Positions 24,316-33,475 of a DNA stretch of 61,767 bases are shown here, in pieces. Position numbers and translations under genes: made by a program. Source of the DNA: Hwanghaeella sp. (GTDB lineage: Bacteria > Pseudomonadota > Alphaproteobacteria > UBA8366 > Aestuariispiraceae); contig JANQIT010000015.1 of the NCBI GenBank assembly GCA_028282025.1, forward strand, positions 1 to 61,767. The letters are read 5' to 3'. Under the pieces are notes generated by a model. That model had not been told where the DNA came from. It did no database searches and saw only the letters and a list, made by a program, of their open reading frames with translations. Numbering within the stretch: the stretch's first letter is position 1; each line of letters begins with the position of its first letter.

Positions 24316-25164
24316 TCAACGCGCCCCTTCCCGACGGGCCATGAAGGCCAGCCTCTCAAAAAGATGGACATCCTGCTCGTTCTTCAGAAGCGCGCCGTAC
24401 AGCGGCGGTATCGCCTGGGCGGCGTCCTGCTCCCGCAGCGCTTCCGGCGGCACATCCTCCGCCACCAGGAGTTTGATCCAGTCCAGCAGTTCCGAAGTCG
24501 ACGGCCTTTTCTTCAGGCCCTTCACCTCGCGAACCTCGTAAAACGTGGTCAGAGCCTCTCGCAGAAGCATCTTCTTCAAGCCCGGATAGTGGACATTGAC
24601 GATCTGCTCCATCACGTCGCGGTCCGGGAACTTGATATAGTGAAAGAAACAGCGGCGCAGAAATGCGTCCGGCAATTCCTTTTCATTGTTCGACGTAATG
24701 ATCACAATCGGCCGATGCCGGGCCCGCACGGTTTCCCGGGTCTCGTAGACGAAGAACTCCATACGGTCCAATTCGAGCAACAGGTCGTTCGGAAATTCGA
24801 TATCCGCCTTGTCGATTTCGTCGATCAGCAGCACCGGGGCCACGTCGGACTCGAAGGCTTCCCACATCTTGCCGCGGACGATGTAGTTACGGATGTCGTG
24901 GACCCGTTCATCGCCAAGCTGACTGTCGCGCAGCCGGCTGACCGCATCGTATTCGTACAGGCCCTGCTGCGCGCGGGTGGTGGATTTGACGTGCCATTCC
25001 AGTAACGGCCGGCCCAGGGACTCGGCGACCTCTTTCGCAAGAACGGTCTTCCCGGTGCCCGGTTCTCCCTTCACCAGCAACGGCCGCTGCAAGGTAACCG
25101 CGGCGTTCACCGCAATGGTAAGATCGTCGGTAGCGACGTAACTGTCGGTTCCTTCAAAACGCAT
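24316..25164 (-). CDS. MoxR-type AAA+ ATPase
   Basis: 282 residues. Walker A GEPGTGKT, Walker B LLIDEIDKAD, sensor-1 IITSNNEKELP and arginine-finger region FLRRCFFHYI define a MoxR/CoxD-like AAA+ ATPase. These act with a VWA partner to mature metalloenzymes or remodel membrane complexes; the CoxE-like gene at 21050-22228 is the expected partner. It leads a short operon with 23993-24313 and GNAT. Confidence 0.93.
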   Translation of the reverse strand: MRFEGTDSYVATDDLTIAVNAAVTLQRPLLVKGEPGTGKTVLAKEVAESLGRPLLEWHVKSTTRAQQGLYEYDAVSRLRDSQLGDERVHDIRNYIVRGKMWEAFESDVAPVLLIDEIDKADIEFPNDLLLELDRMEFFVYETRETVRARHRPIVIITSNNEKELPDAFLRRCFFHYIKFPDRDVMEQIVNVHYPGLKKMLLREALTTFYEVREVKGLKKRPSTSELLDWIKLLVAEDVPPEALREQDAAQAIPPLYGALLKNEQDVHLFERLAFMARREGAR

Positions 25165-25273
25165 GGATCACCTGTGCGGTTCTGGCGGGGATGGAATAGT
25201 CGGCGTGTCGGTTAGAACGGCGTATAGCAGGACCGGCGGGCGCGTGCACCCAAACCTGATGTGGAGCGCCGGA

Positions 25274-26326
25274 CTAGCCGGTAGCCGCCGCGGCTTCCAA
25301 TTGGGTTTCCAGAACGGTTTGGTTCCGGCCGTTCTGTTTCGCGAAATACAAGCCTGCGTCGGCACGCTGAATCATATCCGTCGCATTATCGCCCGGCTTA
25401 CAGAGCGCCACCCCCAGGGAAAGCGTGATGTTCCCCATGGACTCGCCGGTGTTCCGGTTCCGGATCTGCTTGGAACTAACCAGTTCGCGGACCCGTTCGC
25501 AGACTGTATGCGCGTCTTCCAGGCTTGCGCCCGGCATGATCAGCCCGAACTCCTCACCGCCATAGCGCGCCGCAAGCTCGCCGTCCCGGACACTCGAATC
25601 CAGGATCTTCGCCACCAGTTTCAGAACCTGGTCGCCTGTTTGATGTCCGTAATTGTCGTTGAACGCCTTGAAGAAATCGATATCCGTCATCGCCAGGCAC
25701 ATGGGTTCTCCGCTGGCCTTCGCATGTTCGATGGAGCTTTCCATGACCGCGTCGAATCGCTTCCGGTTCGCGATCCCGGTCAACCCGTCCGTCAGCGCTT
25801 CTTTCTGCACTTCTTCAAGATTCTCGCGCAGGGAGACAATTTCCTTCGACGACGTCTCAAGGCGTTTTTGCAGTTCGGCGTTCGACGACTGCATCTTCTG
25901 GGCTTCATCGACCAACGTGCGCATCACCTTGGTAATGCCTTCGATGCCCTGATCCTTGGTCAGATCGCGCAGGTTTTCCTGCAAGGATTCCTGAAAATGT
26001 TCCGCATCGCCCGTCGCTTCGGAGATCGCCGCCAGAACATCAGCCAGCTCGCGCTCCATTTTCGCGCTGGTTTCCTGAACAGCGGCCCCGCCGTCCGCCT
26101 CGTTCAGGTAGCGGTTATAGATTTCGTCGCTGCGCTCCGGCGTCAGGGCGGCCGGTTGATCAAGCAACTGCTCCACCTCTTTGCTGAGGTCGGGAACCTT
26201 GCCCGAGGCGTGCGCGTACCAGATCTTGAAATTGGAGGGGGTGGGCGGAACGCTGTTCTGTTCCATCGCGGCCAAGGCCGTCTCGGCCAGTTTCCGAGCC
26301 TCTGCAAGCCCTTCAGAGAAATTCAC
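25274..26326 (-). CDS. Diguanylate cyclase (GGDEF domain)
   Basis: 350 residues. The C-terminal GGDEF domain (about 175-340) has the active signature GGEEF preceded by the metal-binding DIDFFKAFND, so it should make cyclic di-GMP from GTP. No RxxD inhibitory site is seen directly before the signature. The N-terminal half is helical with coiled-coil propensity and no membrane segment, so the enzyme is cytosolic. GGAGGG lies upstream of the ATG at 26326. It is a single gene. Confidence 0.94.
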   Translation of the reverse strand: MNFSEGLAEARKLAETALAAMEQNSVPPTPSNFKIWYAHASGKVPDLSKEVEQLLDQPAALTPERSDEIYNRYLNEADGGAAVQETSAKMERELADVLAAISEATGDAEHFQESLQENLRDLTKDQGIEGITKVMRTLVDEAQKMQSSNAELQKRLETSSKEIVSLRENLEEVQKEALTDGLTGIANRKRFDAVMESSIEHAKASGEPMCLAMTDIDFFKAFNDNYGHQTGDQVLKLVAKILDSSVRDGELAARYGGEEFGLIMPGASLEDAHTVCERVRELVSSKQIRNRNTGESMGNITLSLGVALCKPGDNATDMIQRADAGLYFAKQNGRNQTVLETQLEAAAATG

Positions 26327-26506
26327 ACGGACCCTCCACCTTTTATGCTAGGCCGTTGGATCGATCCCCCCCAGATCGTACCTGCCCTGCCGACACGCGC
26401 CACAGGTTAAGGAAGTTAACATTAAGCCTCAACAATTTTGCGCGGAATCAAGCCGCTGTGGACGCTATTCCGCAAACTTTCTTGCCCGAGAACAGGCGTT
26501 TGCAAT

Positions 26507-27016
26507 TTAAGATAGCTTTTTCGTCGTCATGATCCGACCGACACGGTCCGGCCGGTCGAGATCGGCCTGCCGTTCCATGATCGAGGACAGCACGCGCCGC
26601 TGCGCATCCGGGATTGGCGCGACCCGCCGGACCGACATGTCCATATGCAAGCTGAGGCATTCGTTGGTCGCGGCAAGAAACCCCTCTTCGGCGTGGTGCA
26701 TCGCGTGGAAATAATGCACCCGCTTGTCGTCGAAGCCGAGAAGCTGGGTGGTGAAGACCAGCGGGTCGTCCTTATGAACCTCGCGAATGTAGGACACATT
26801 CATTTCGGCCGTGAAGGTCGATCCATTGCAGCGTTTCAGATACTTTTCACCCATATCGATCCGGTCCAGGAAATGGTCCGTGGCGCGGTCGAAGGCCAAA
26901 ACATAATAAGCCACGTTCATATGCCCGTTGTAATCCACCCAGGCCGGGTCCACGCGCAGACTGCAGCCGGTGATCAATGCAGCGTCGAAATCGGTCACTT
27001 TGTCGCCCTGCGGCAC
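26507..27016 (-). CDS. Hotdog-fold acyl-CoA thioesterase
   Basis: 169 residues. The motif VDYNGHMNVAYYVLAFDRATD is the catalytic-loop region of 4HBT-type thioesterases and is close to the betainyl-CoA thioesterase linked to carnitine catabolism. The start was set at the GTG ending at 27016 (GGGAG nine bases upstream); GTG at 26998 is an alternative, and the extension to 27082 is arginine-rich and non-homologous. No carnitine genes are nearby, so the acyl substrate is uncertain. Confidence 0.85.
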   Translation of the reverse strand: MPQGDKVTDFDAALITGCSLRVDPAWVDYNGHMNVAYYVLAFDRATDHFLDRIDMGEKYLKRCNGSTFTAEMNVSYIREVHKDDPLVFTTQLLGFDDKRVHYFHAMHHAEEGFLAATNECLSLHMDMSVRRVAPIPDAQRRVLSSIMERQADLDRPDRVGRIMTTKKLS

Positions 27017-27436
27017 GGTATGGCACTCCCTGTTGGACGGTTCGGACTGTCGCCTCCGCCTTGCATTAGGCAAGCGAGACATAATTGCAACACCCTTCTG
27101 AGATTCACAAAGCCGCCCCCCATATCTTTTTGGTTGGCGCCTAAGCCTGTGCTAACGGAAACCGATTATCTAAGGTCCGTGCGAGCGGTCACGCATATGT
27201 TCTGTGCACCGTCGCCCGGGGAGTATGAAGGAGATAGCCGGCCTTTTTGCCGTGCGACCCGCACTTTACGAACGGCCTGCAGGGCTGTTCCGCCGTGGGG
27301 TTCGGATGCAAAAAATCGTGTCCTCGGGCGGTTAAGCCTTGCTTAATATGTTGTTGGGCACATTATCACGGGCAGCGGCCGGGTTGGGTCAGCCCGGGTT
27401 CGGCTATAGGCGATTTTTAGGGGTGTGGTCTGAATC
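27017..27436. other. Intergenic region upstream of mlaA
   Basis: About 420 bases between the thioesterase start and mlaA, without a convincing gene. It holds a palindrome at 27332-27346 and a possible 36-codon frame beginning at an ATG near 27224 after GGGGAG, which I do not count as a gene. The segment presumably carries divergent promoters. Confidence 0.6.
27332..27346. promoter_or_regulatory. Palindrome upstream of mlaA
   Basis: TTAAGC and GCTTAA are perfect inverted arms with CTT between them, 90 bases before the mlaA start. It is a candidate operator for the mlaA-mlaC unit or the divergent thioesterase gene; no regulator is identified. Confidence 0.35.
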
Positions 27437-28252
27437 ATGCGCGTTTCCGGTATTTTGCGATTGCTCAGCGTTCTTGTCGTTTCGGTCGGCCTGGTGGCTT
27501 GCGCCGCCGGTCCTCAAACAGGCGGCAATACGCAAAGCGCAGAGGTCAACGACCCCTTTGAGGATGTGAACCGGGTCATTTTCGAGGTCAATCTCGCCCT
27601 CGACAAAGTCCTGGTCCGCCCCGCCGCGCTGTTCTACGGCCAGCTTCCGGGCGGCATCAAGGACGGCATCCGCAACTTCCTGCGGAACCTTAAAACGCCG
27701 GTCATCCTGGCGAACAACATTCTGCAAGGCGACGTGCAAGGCGCCAGCGATACGATTGGGCGCTTCCTGACCAACACCATCGCCGGATTGGGCGGCGTGT
27801 TCGACGTGGCGAACGGCAACGGCAAGGGAATCGCCTACCGGCCGGAGGATTTCGGCCAGACCCTGGCGGTCTGGGGCTTCGGCGAAGGGCCGTACCTGAT
27901 GCTGCCGATCCTGGGCCCGTCGAATGTGCGCGACGGTGTCGGCATGGTGCCGGATTATTTCTTCGATCCCATCAACTGGTGGGACATGAACTCGGACAGC
28001 GACACCCCCAGCTATATCGGCATCGGCGGGCGGGTGCTGACGGCCATCGACACCCGGTCGCGGAACGTTTCTCAGCTTGAAGATCTGGAGGCAACGTCGC
28101 TGGACTTCTACGCAACGGTGCGCAGCCTGTACCGTCAGCAGCGTGAGAACATGATCCGGAATTCCGACGAAGCCGAAGGAGAGGCGATCCCGTCCGTGAA
28201 TTTCGAGATCGACGAGGATGACGCCAGCAACAAAGCGGCCTTGGTGCAATAG
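27437..28252 (+). CDS. mlaA: MlaA (VacJ) outer-membrane lipoprotein of phospholipid transport
   Basis: 271 residues. A lipoprotein signal (lipobox LVAC, Cys22) is followed by the VacJ domain: NDPFEDVNRVIFEVN, then FLRNLKTPVILANNILQG, GRFLTNTIAGLGGVFDVA, EDFGQTLAVWGFGEGPYLMLPILGPS (split across the domain) and DGVGMVPDYFFDP. It removes phospholipid from the outer leaflet of the outer membrane and passes it to MlaC. The C-terminal tail is acidic. mlaC follows after 19 bases. mlaFED are not in the window. Confidence 0.95.
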   Translation: MRVSGILRLLSVLVVSVGLVACAAGPQTGGNTQSAEVNDPFEDVNRVIFEVNLALDKVLVRPAALFYGQLPGGIKDGIRNFLRNLKTPVILANNILQGDVQGASDTIGRFLTNTIAGLGGVFDVANGNGKGIAYRPEDFGQTLAVWGFGEGPYLMLPILGPSNVRDGVGMVPDYFFDPINWWDMNSDSDTPSYIGIGGRVLTAIDTRSRNVSQLEDLEATSLDFYATVRSLYRQQRENMIRNSDEAEGEAIPSVNFEIDEDDASNKAALVQ

Positions 28253-28271
28253 AGGATAGTGCAGGCGGACC

Positions 28272-28910
28272 ATGGGTTGGTCGTTTAAACTACCGGCTTT
28301 TGCACTTTTTGCGTTCTTCGCAATCCTACCGCACAACCAAGCTTCCGCGGCGGAATCGCCATCGGCATTCATCGAAAGGCTGGCCAGCACCGCCATCAGC
28401 ACATTGACCGAATCGACCCTGTCGCTGGAAGAGCGGCAGGACCGGTTCCGTATGATGTTGCGCAACGGTTTCGATATCGACGCCGTGTCGACTTTCCTGC
28501 TGGGCCCCTTCCGCCGCAAGGCCAGCGACGACGACCTGATGTCCTTCCGGGCGGCGCTGGAAGACAATGTGGTGGCCACCTATGCATGGCGGTTCGGCGC
28601 CTATAACGGCCAGCGATTCGAAGTGACCGGATTTCGCGACGGACGCCGGGGCCGCAAGATCGTCAGCAGCGTCATTGAACCCGTCGACGGAACTGAAGCG
28701 ATCACCGTGGATTGGACGCTTTCGCCGCATGACGACAGTTGGCGCATCTTCGACATCTCAATCGAGGGCCTGTCCATGCTGGTCACGCAGCGCGACGAAT
28801 ACGCCTCCGTCATCCGGCGCAATGGCGGCCAGATCGGAGCCCTGACGGAAGCGCTGAAAGCTCAGAGCGAAAAGCTGAACAAGAAGCAGCGCCGCGCTTC
28901 GTCAAGCTGA
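28272..28910 (+). CDS. mlaC: MlaC-type periplasmic phospholipid-binding protein (Ttg2D family)
   Basis: 212 residues. A signal peptide (about 1-27, ending ASAAE) precedes a Ttg2/MlaC domain with the characteristic helical N-terminus (ERLASTAISTL), LRNGFDIDAVSTFLLG and the terminal beta sheet with VDWTLSPHDDSWRIFDISIEG (read as the usual W-x(n)-D-x-x-I-E-G end). It shuttles lipid between MlaA and the inner-membrane complex. AGGCGG lies upstream of the ATG at 28272. Confidence 0.93.
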   Translation: MGWSFKLPAFALFAFFAILPHNQASAAESPSAFIERLASTAISTLTESTLSLEERQDRFRMMLRNGFDIDAVSTFLLGPFRRKASDDDLMSFRAALEDNVVATYAWRFGAYNGQRFEVTGFRDGRRGRKIVSSVIEPVDGTEAITVDWTLSPHDDSWRIFDISIEGLSMLVTQRDEYASVIRRNGGQIGALTEALKAQSEKLNKKQRRASSS

Positions 28911-28914
28911 TCCG

Positions 28915-29496
28915 TCAGACCGGATCGCCTTCCTCCGCCGCTTCAAGAACGGCCCGGCACCCGGCCAACAGGCCCTCTATCGTCTCCTTCATTGCCAGGG
29001 CGTTCGGCAGGGAGAGAATCGCGGTCGCGTAGAGCTGCAGGTTCTGGCGCGCCAGGCCGGACGGTTCGGCGTCGCGCCCGTCGCGTCCCGGCAAGGTCTG
29101 CAAGGCGGCGTAGAGCAGGTCCTGCTCCACCTTCTCCGCCAGCAGTTCCGCCTGTTTCACACAGGACCTGACCGGCTCCGCCATCGCCGCATCGATAGGA
29201 CCGACAGGCTGGCGCAGCCGGGTGCGGAGCGCGCGCAGGGGCAGGATCGCCTCGGTCCGCCAGCCATCCGCCAGGGCGTCCAGACGGCGGATACCCGCCC
29301 CGGTCAGTTTCACCCCGACAAAACCCAGCCAGCAGCACAGCAGCAGCAGATTTACATCGGCCCCATGTTCGTCCTGGGCGTCCAGGCAGGCCCGGCTGAC
29401 GCGGGGTTCGCCATAGACGGCAAGCGAAAAATCCCAGAATGGATTGGGCCGCCCGCTATCGCCGCCGCCATCGCCGGATTCGGTGTCATCGCTCAT
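28915..29496 (-). CDS. TIGR02444-family protein
   Basis: 193 residues. The N-terminal block PFWDFSLAVYGEPRVSRACL then DEHGADVNLLLLCCW is the family signature; function unknown, but a helical cytosolic protein is expected. It starts at the ATG at 29496 (AGGGGG upstream), nine bases after the phosphofructokinase stop, so it is the second gene of that unit. It converges on mlaC with only four bases between. Confidence 0.88.
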   Translation of the reverse strand: MSDDTESGDGGGDSGRPNPFWDFSLAVYGEPRVSRACLDAQDEHGADVNLLLLCCWLGFVGVKLTGAGIRRLDALADGWRTEAILPLRALRTRLRQPVGPIDAAMAEPVRSCVKQAELLAEKVEQDLLYAALQTLPGRDGRDAEPSGLARQNLQLYATAILSLPNALAMKETIEGLLAGCRAVLEAAEEGDPV

Positions 29497-29505
29497 GCAA
29501 TCCCC

Positions 29506-30597
29506 CTAGGCGGCAGGCCGGTCGCCGAAACTGATCCCAAGGCCGCGCGCGGTATTCACCAAGGGGCTGTCCGGCGCAACGCAGGCATAGGTCGCGATGG
29601 CGTCCTCTATGGGAATATCGACCGCCCGCCGGTTTTGCCAGGCGACCATCCGGTCGAATTTACCCTGGGCGATCAAATCGACCGCATGGGTGCCGAACAC
29701 GCCGGCCATCAGCCGGTCCCGCGGGCTCGGCTGGCCGCCGCGCTGAAGATGGCCCAGCACCGTGACGCGGACCTCCGCCTCCACCAGATCCTCCAGCCTG
29801 CGCCCAATGGCGTGCCCCACGCCGCTGTAGCGGCCGTGACGTTCGACGGTCCGTCCATCCGGGTCCGGCGCCGCTTCCGCCACGACGATAAGGGAGAAAT
29901 TCCGGCCCGCCTGCCGCAGGGCCGCGATCTTCCCCACCACATGGTCGATCTTGTAGGGAATTTCCGGCAGCAGAATGACATCCGCGCCCCCGGCTATCCC
30001 GGCGGCGAGTGCGATATGTCCCGCGTCGCGGCCCATCACCTCCAGAATCATGATGCGGTCGTGGCTGGCTGCGGTCGGCTGCAACTTGTCCAGGGCTTCG
30101 GTGGCGACGGCGACCGCCGTATCGTAGCCGATGGCCACCTCCGTCGCGCCGATATCGTTGTCGATGGTCTTGGGGATGCAGACCAGCGGAATATCGCCCT
30201 GCCGGGCGAGCTTCCGGATAATCGCCTGACTGCCGTCCCCGCCGATGGCGATCAACGCCTGCAGATCCAAAGCGCGGTAGGCGTCGATGATCTCGCCGCT
30301 GCGGTCGATCTTCCGCCCGTCGGGCATGGGATAGGAAAACGGATCGCCGCGGTTCGTGGTGCCCAGGAAAGTGCCGCCGGTGCGCATCAAGGCGCCGTCG
30401 AACATCGACGCCGTCAGGGCCCGCACGCGCGGCGGCCGGGCCAGCAGCCCCGCGGTGCCCTGTTCGATGCCCAGAACGCGCCAGCCATACCCGGTCTCCG
30501 CCCGCATGGTGATCGCCCGGATGGCCGCATTCAGCCCGGCGCAGTCCCCGCCGCTGGTCAAAACCCCGATTTTCCGGATCTCTTGCGCCTGGTTCAT
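29506..30597 (-). CDS. 6-phosphofructokinase with mixed ATP/PPi specificity residues
   Basis: 363 residues, the length of group III enzymes. It phosphorylates fructose 6-phosphate in glycolysis. GVLTSGGDCAGLNAAIR, the specificity motif GGDG (119-122) and PKTIDND (142-148) with the catalytic Asp, and MGRDAGHIA, are all present. In E. coli PfkA the two specificity positions are Gly104 and Gly124; PPi enzymes have Asp and Lys. Here they are Gly and Lys, the combination known for some ATP-dependent actinobacterial enzymes, so ATP is the likely donor. TIGR02444 follows nine bases later. Confidence 0.93.
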   Translation of the reverse strand: MNQAQEIRKIGVLTSGGDCAGLNAAIRAITMRAETGYGWRVLGIEQGTAGLLARPPRVRALTASMFDGALMRTGGTFLGTTNRGDPFSYPMPDGRKIDRSGEIIDAYRALDLQALIAIGGDGSQAIIRKLARQGDIPLVCIPKTIDNDIGATEVAIGYDTAVAVATEALDKLQPTAASHDRIMILEVMGRDAGHIALAAGIAGGADVILLPEIPYKIDHVVGKIAALRQAGRNFSLIVVAEAAPDPDGRTVERHGRYSGVGHAIGRRLEDLVEAEVRVTVLGHLQRGGQPSPRDRLMAGVFGTHAVDLIAQGKFDRMVAWQNRRAVDIPIEDAIATYACVAPDSPLVNTARGLGISFGDRPAA

Positions 30598-30735
30598 GCC
30601 GGACGCCCCCCTGCCCCCGTTAAGCCGCCGTTTGCATCAGCATACAGCACTCAATCGACAAATGTGCTATTTTCCCGTACAGCAATCCCGGACGCCCGAC
30701 GGGCCTTTCCGAGACTTACCGGATGTACGATTGGT

Positions 30736-30942
30736 ATGGATTTAGAAGACGACGTTCAAATAAGAAAAAAGATGGAAGAACTCCAACTGGAGCATCGCGA
30801 TTTGGACGACGTCATCGCCCGCCTGTCGGACGACGCGCCGTTCGACCAGCTTCAGGTCCAGCGGCTTAAGAAACGCAAGTTGATGCTGAAGGACGAGATG
30901 GCTCGTCTGGAAGCCATGCTGATCCCGGATATCATCGCCTGA
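30736..30942 (+). CDS. YdcH-like small protein (DUF465)
   Basis: 68 residues. The helical hairpin pattern, with LEHRDLDDVIARL and LQVQRLKKRKLMLKDEMARLE, matches the SlyX/YdcH family of small coiled-coil proteins of unknown function that are common in proteobacteria. The ATG at 30736 was chosen; the frame stays open far upstream but that part is antisense to phosphofructokinase. It is divergent from phosphofructokinase. Confidence 0.85.
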   Translation: MDLEDDVQIRKKMEELQLEHRDLDDVIARLSDDAPFDQLQVQRLKKRKLMLKDEMARLEAMLIPDIIA

Positions 30943-30958
30943 CCGGCCCCACGTACAG

Positions 30959-31744
30959 TCATCGGCCCGCGAAGGTGCGCCGCTCCAGTTGGGTCAACAG
31001 AGAGGCCGCCTCTGCATAAGGCCCCAGGGCGCAACAGGCGCTGACCACCGTCAAGGGGTCCTCGCCGAGCGGGCCGTTCACCCGCGCGAAATCCTCCGAG
31101 GCCGCGAAAGCCTCGGCCTCCGTCAGGGAATAACCCGGCAACAGCACACCGAACTGATCGTCCGCCAGATGCCCGACCGGCGTGTCGATACGGCGCATCA
31201 GATCCTCGCCGAAACGGACGATCACCGTATCGGCCGCCTGCCAGCCGTGCGCGCGCCGCAGCGCGTGGAACCCCGCGATGCGGAACAGAAGGACGGCGCT
31301 GGAGAGATGTTCGCTGCTGTCCAGGCCTTTCAGTTTTTCGATCTGTCCGAAGAAGGCCGACCGCCCCAACCACGGACCCAGAGTATCGTGCCGCCGCTCC
31401 TCCTCCAGATAGGCGATGCGCTTCTCGGCATGGCGTAAATCCTCGTTCAAATGGCCAATTTCGCCGATCAGGTCCGACACCACACCCCGGACAGTAGGCT
31501 CCAAAGCCGCCTCGTCCAGGCCATGCAATTCCGCGATATCGCGCGGCAGCCGCCGCTGGCGGCCGCGCCCGCCGTCGCCCCGCCGCCGCTGCGCCTCCTC
31601 AACTGACTCATAGGCCGGATCGCCGCGTTCATGGACCGGTACAGTTCCGACCGCCGGATCGACCACGCGCGACGAACCGACCGGCTGATTGCGCCGCGTC
31701 GTCAGGAATTGATCGATATCCCAAAAGCCGTCCTCGTCGGACAT
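30959..31744 (-). CDS. Degenerate GGDEF-domain protein
   Basis: 261 residues. A Pro/Arg-rich, disordered N-terminal half (1-80) and a coiled-coil (about 100-130) precede a GGDEF-like fold: [20 protein letters not shown] (the usual D-D-F-K-x-N-D-x-x-G-H helix) and [12 protein letters not shown] in place of GG[D/E]EF. The signature is lost, so the domain should be catalytically inactive and may bind GTP or partners. The start at 31744 (GAGGGGGG upstream) was preferred to 31816. Confidence 0.75.
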   Translation of the reverse strand: MSDEDGFWDIDQFLTTRRNQPVGSSRVVDPAVGTVPVHERGDPAYESVEEAQRRRGDGGRGRQRRLPRDIAELHGLDEAALEPTVRGVVSDLIGEIGHLNEDLRHAEKRIAYLEEERRHDTLGPWLGRSAFFGQIEKLKGLDSSEHLSSAVLLFRIAGFHALRRAHGWQAADTVIVRFGEDLMRRIDTPVGHLADDQFGVLLPGYSLTEAEAFAASEDFARVNGPLGEDPLTVVSACCALGPYAEAASLLTQLERRTFAGR

Positions 31745-31893
31745 CGCCGGATTGCCCCCCTCGAACCCTCCAGCAGGAGTGTAGAATACCGCGCGCCGAT
31801 TCGAAACCTGCGTCACGGTATAGCGAAACCTTGCACCGAACCGAATGCCGCCTATACTCCCGCGCTTTCCGGAGCACCGAGGGAGCGCACAGC

Positions 31894-32391
31894 ATGGCCG
31901 GATCGCCCGTAGTCGGCATTATCATGGGAAGCCAGTCCGACTGGCCGACCATGAAACATGCGGCGGACACGCTGGAGGCGCTGGGCGTCGCGTTCGAGGC
32001 GAAGATCGTCTCCGCCCACCGCACGCCCAAGCGCATGGCGGCCTATGCGGAAGCGGCCCAGGACCGCGGCCTGAAGGTCATTATCGCCGGGGCCGGCGGC
32101 GCCGCCCACCTGCCCGGCATGACCGCGTCCATGACGGCCCTGCCGGTCTTCGGCGTGCCTGTCGAAAGCAAGGCGCTGAGCGGGCAGGACAGTCTGCTGT
32201 CAATCGTGCAGATGCCCGCCGGCATCCCCGTCGGCACGCTGGCCATCGGACGGGCCGGGGCGGTCAACGCGGCGCTTCTGGCCGCGGCGGTCATTGCACT
32301 GGAGGATACGGCGGTCCGCGCGGCGCTGGCCGACTGGCGCGCCCGGCAAACCGACGCGGTCGCCGACGAGCCCGTCGATCAGCCGGCCTGA
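31894..32391 (+). CDS. purE: N5-carboxyaminoimidazole ribonucleotide mutase
   Basis: 165 residues. The class I PurE sequence [25 protein letters not shown] (catalytic His) and [14 protein letters not shown] is complete. It converts N5-CAIR to CAIR in purine synthesis. GGGAG lies upstream of the ATG at 31894. purK starts eight bases after its stop. Confidence 0.97.
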   Translation: MAGSPVVGIIMGSQSDWPTMKHAADTLEALGVAFEAKIVSAHRTPKRMAAYAEAAQDRGLKVIIAGAGGAAHLPGMTASMTALPVFGVPVESKALSGQDSLLSIVQMPAGIPVGTLAIGRAGAVNAALLAAAVIALEDTAVRAALADWRARQTDAVADEPVDQPA

Positions 32392-32398
32392 TCCGCCG

Positions 32399-33475
32399 AT
32401 GACGCCCGCCGATACGATAGCGCCCGGATCGACCATCGGTATTCTGGGTGGGGGCCAGTTGGGCCGGATGACCGCCATCGCGGCGGCGGCAATGGGCTAT
32501 AAATGCCTAATCTTGGAACCACAGGAGGATTGCCCCGCAAGCCAGGTGGCGGACCACATCGCCGGCGCCTATGAAGACGAATCCGTTCTGGCCCGCTTCG
32601 CGGACGCGGTCGACGTCGTCACCCTGGAATTTGAGAATGTGCCGGTGGAGAGCCTGCGCTTCCTGGAGGCCCGCGCGCCCGTCCGCCCCGGCAGCCGGGC
32701 GCTGGAAATCGCCCAGGACCGGATTCTGGAAAAGGACTATCTGAACCGCGCCGGCATCGGCACCGCCCCCTGGCGGGAGGTGACGGACCTTGCGGGCCTG
32801 ACGGCGGCGGCGGCCGAGATCGGCCTGCCCGCGGTGCTGAAAACCGCCCGTTTCGGCTATGACGGCAAGGGCCAGGCGATGCTGAAACCGGACAGCGACC
32901 TGGCCGAGGCATGGGAAACCCTTGGCGGCGTGCGCTGTATTCTGGAGGGTTTTATCGCCTTCGACTGCGAGGTCTCCGTCATCGCGGCGCGCGCCTCGTC
33001 TGGGGAGACCCGGTGTTTTCCGGTGGTGCGGAACGAACACCGCGACCACATCCTCTACAAGACCCACGCCCCGGCAGGCGTTTCGGCGGAAACGGAACGG
33101 GCGGCTGAAGCGGTCGCCATTGCAGCCATCGAGGTGCTGGACCTTACCGGCCTGCTGGCGGTGGAGATGTTCGCCCTGCCGGACGGCGGCGTTTTGGTGA
33201 ACGAGGTCGCCCCCCGCCCGCACAATTCCGGCCACTGGTCCATCGAAGGCTGCGCCACCAGCCAGTTTCAGCAACTGGTCCGCGCCGTCTGCAACCTGCC
33301 GCTGGGATCGACGGAAATTCTGCACCCGTCCGAGATGACCAACCTGCTCGGCGACGAAATCGACGCCTGGCCCGAAATCCTGGCGGAACCCAACGCCTAT
33401 CTGCACCTCTACGGCAAGGCCGACGCCAAGCCCGGACGGAAGATGGGGCATGTAACCCGGCTGCTGAAAAGCTGA
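32399..33475 (+). CDS. purK: N5-carboxyaminoimidazole ribonucleotide synthase
   Basis: 358 residues. An ATP-grasp enzyme that carboxylates AIR with bicarbonate and ATP. Landmarks: GILGGGQLGRM, TLEFENVP, KTARFGYDGKGQ and NEVAPRPHNSGHWSIEGC. Its ATG at 32399 follows purE by eight bases, forming the standard purEK pair. Confidence 0.97.
   Translation: MTPADTIAPGSTIGILGGGQLGRMTAIAAAAMGYKCLILEPQEDCPASQVADHIAGAYEDESVLARFADAVDVVTLEFENVPVESLRFLEARAPVRPGSRALEIAQDRILEKDYLNRAGIGTAPWREVTDLAGLTAAAAEIGLPAVLKTARFGYDGKGQAMLKPDSDLAEAWETLGGVRCILEGFIAFDCEVSVIAARASSGETRCFPVVRNEHRDHILYKTHAPAGVSAETERAAEAVAIAAIEVLDLTGLLAVEMFALPDGGVLVNEVAPRPHNSGHWSIEGCATSQFQQLVRAVCNLPLGSTEILHPSEMTNLLGDEIDAWPEILAEPNAYLHLYGKADAKPGRKMGHVTRLLKS

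Noticed and set aside
25163..26410. 415-codon plus-strand frame opposite the diguanylate cyclase
   Set aside because: Shadow of a gene with an intact GGEEF motif; no start signal or family similarity.
27224..27334. 36-codon frame with a G-rich upstream sequence before mlaA
   Set aside because: Short, no motif, and the residues look random; not counted as a gene.
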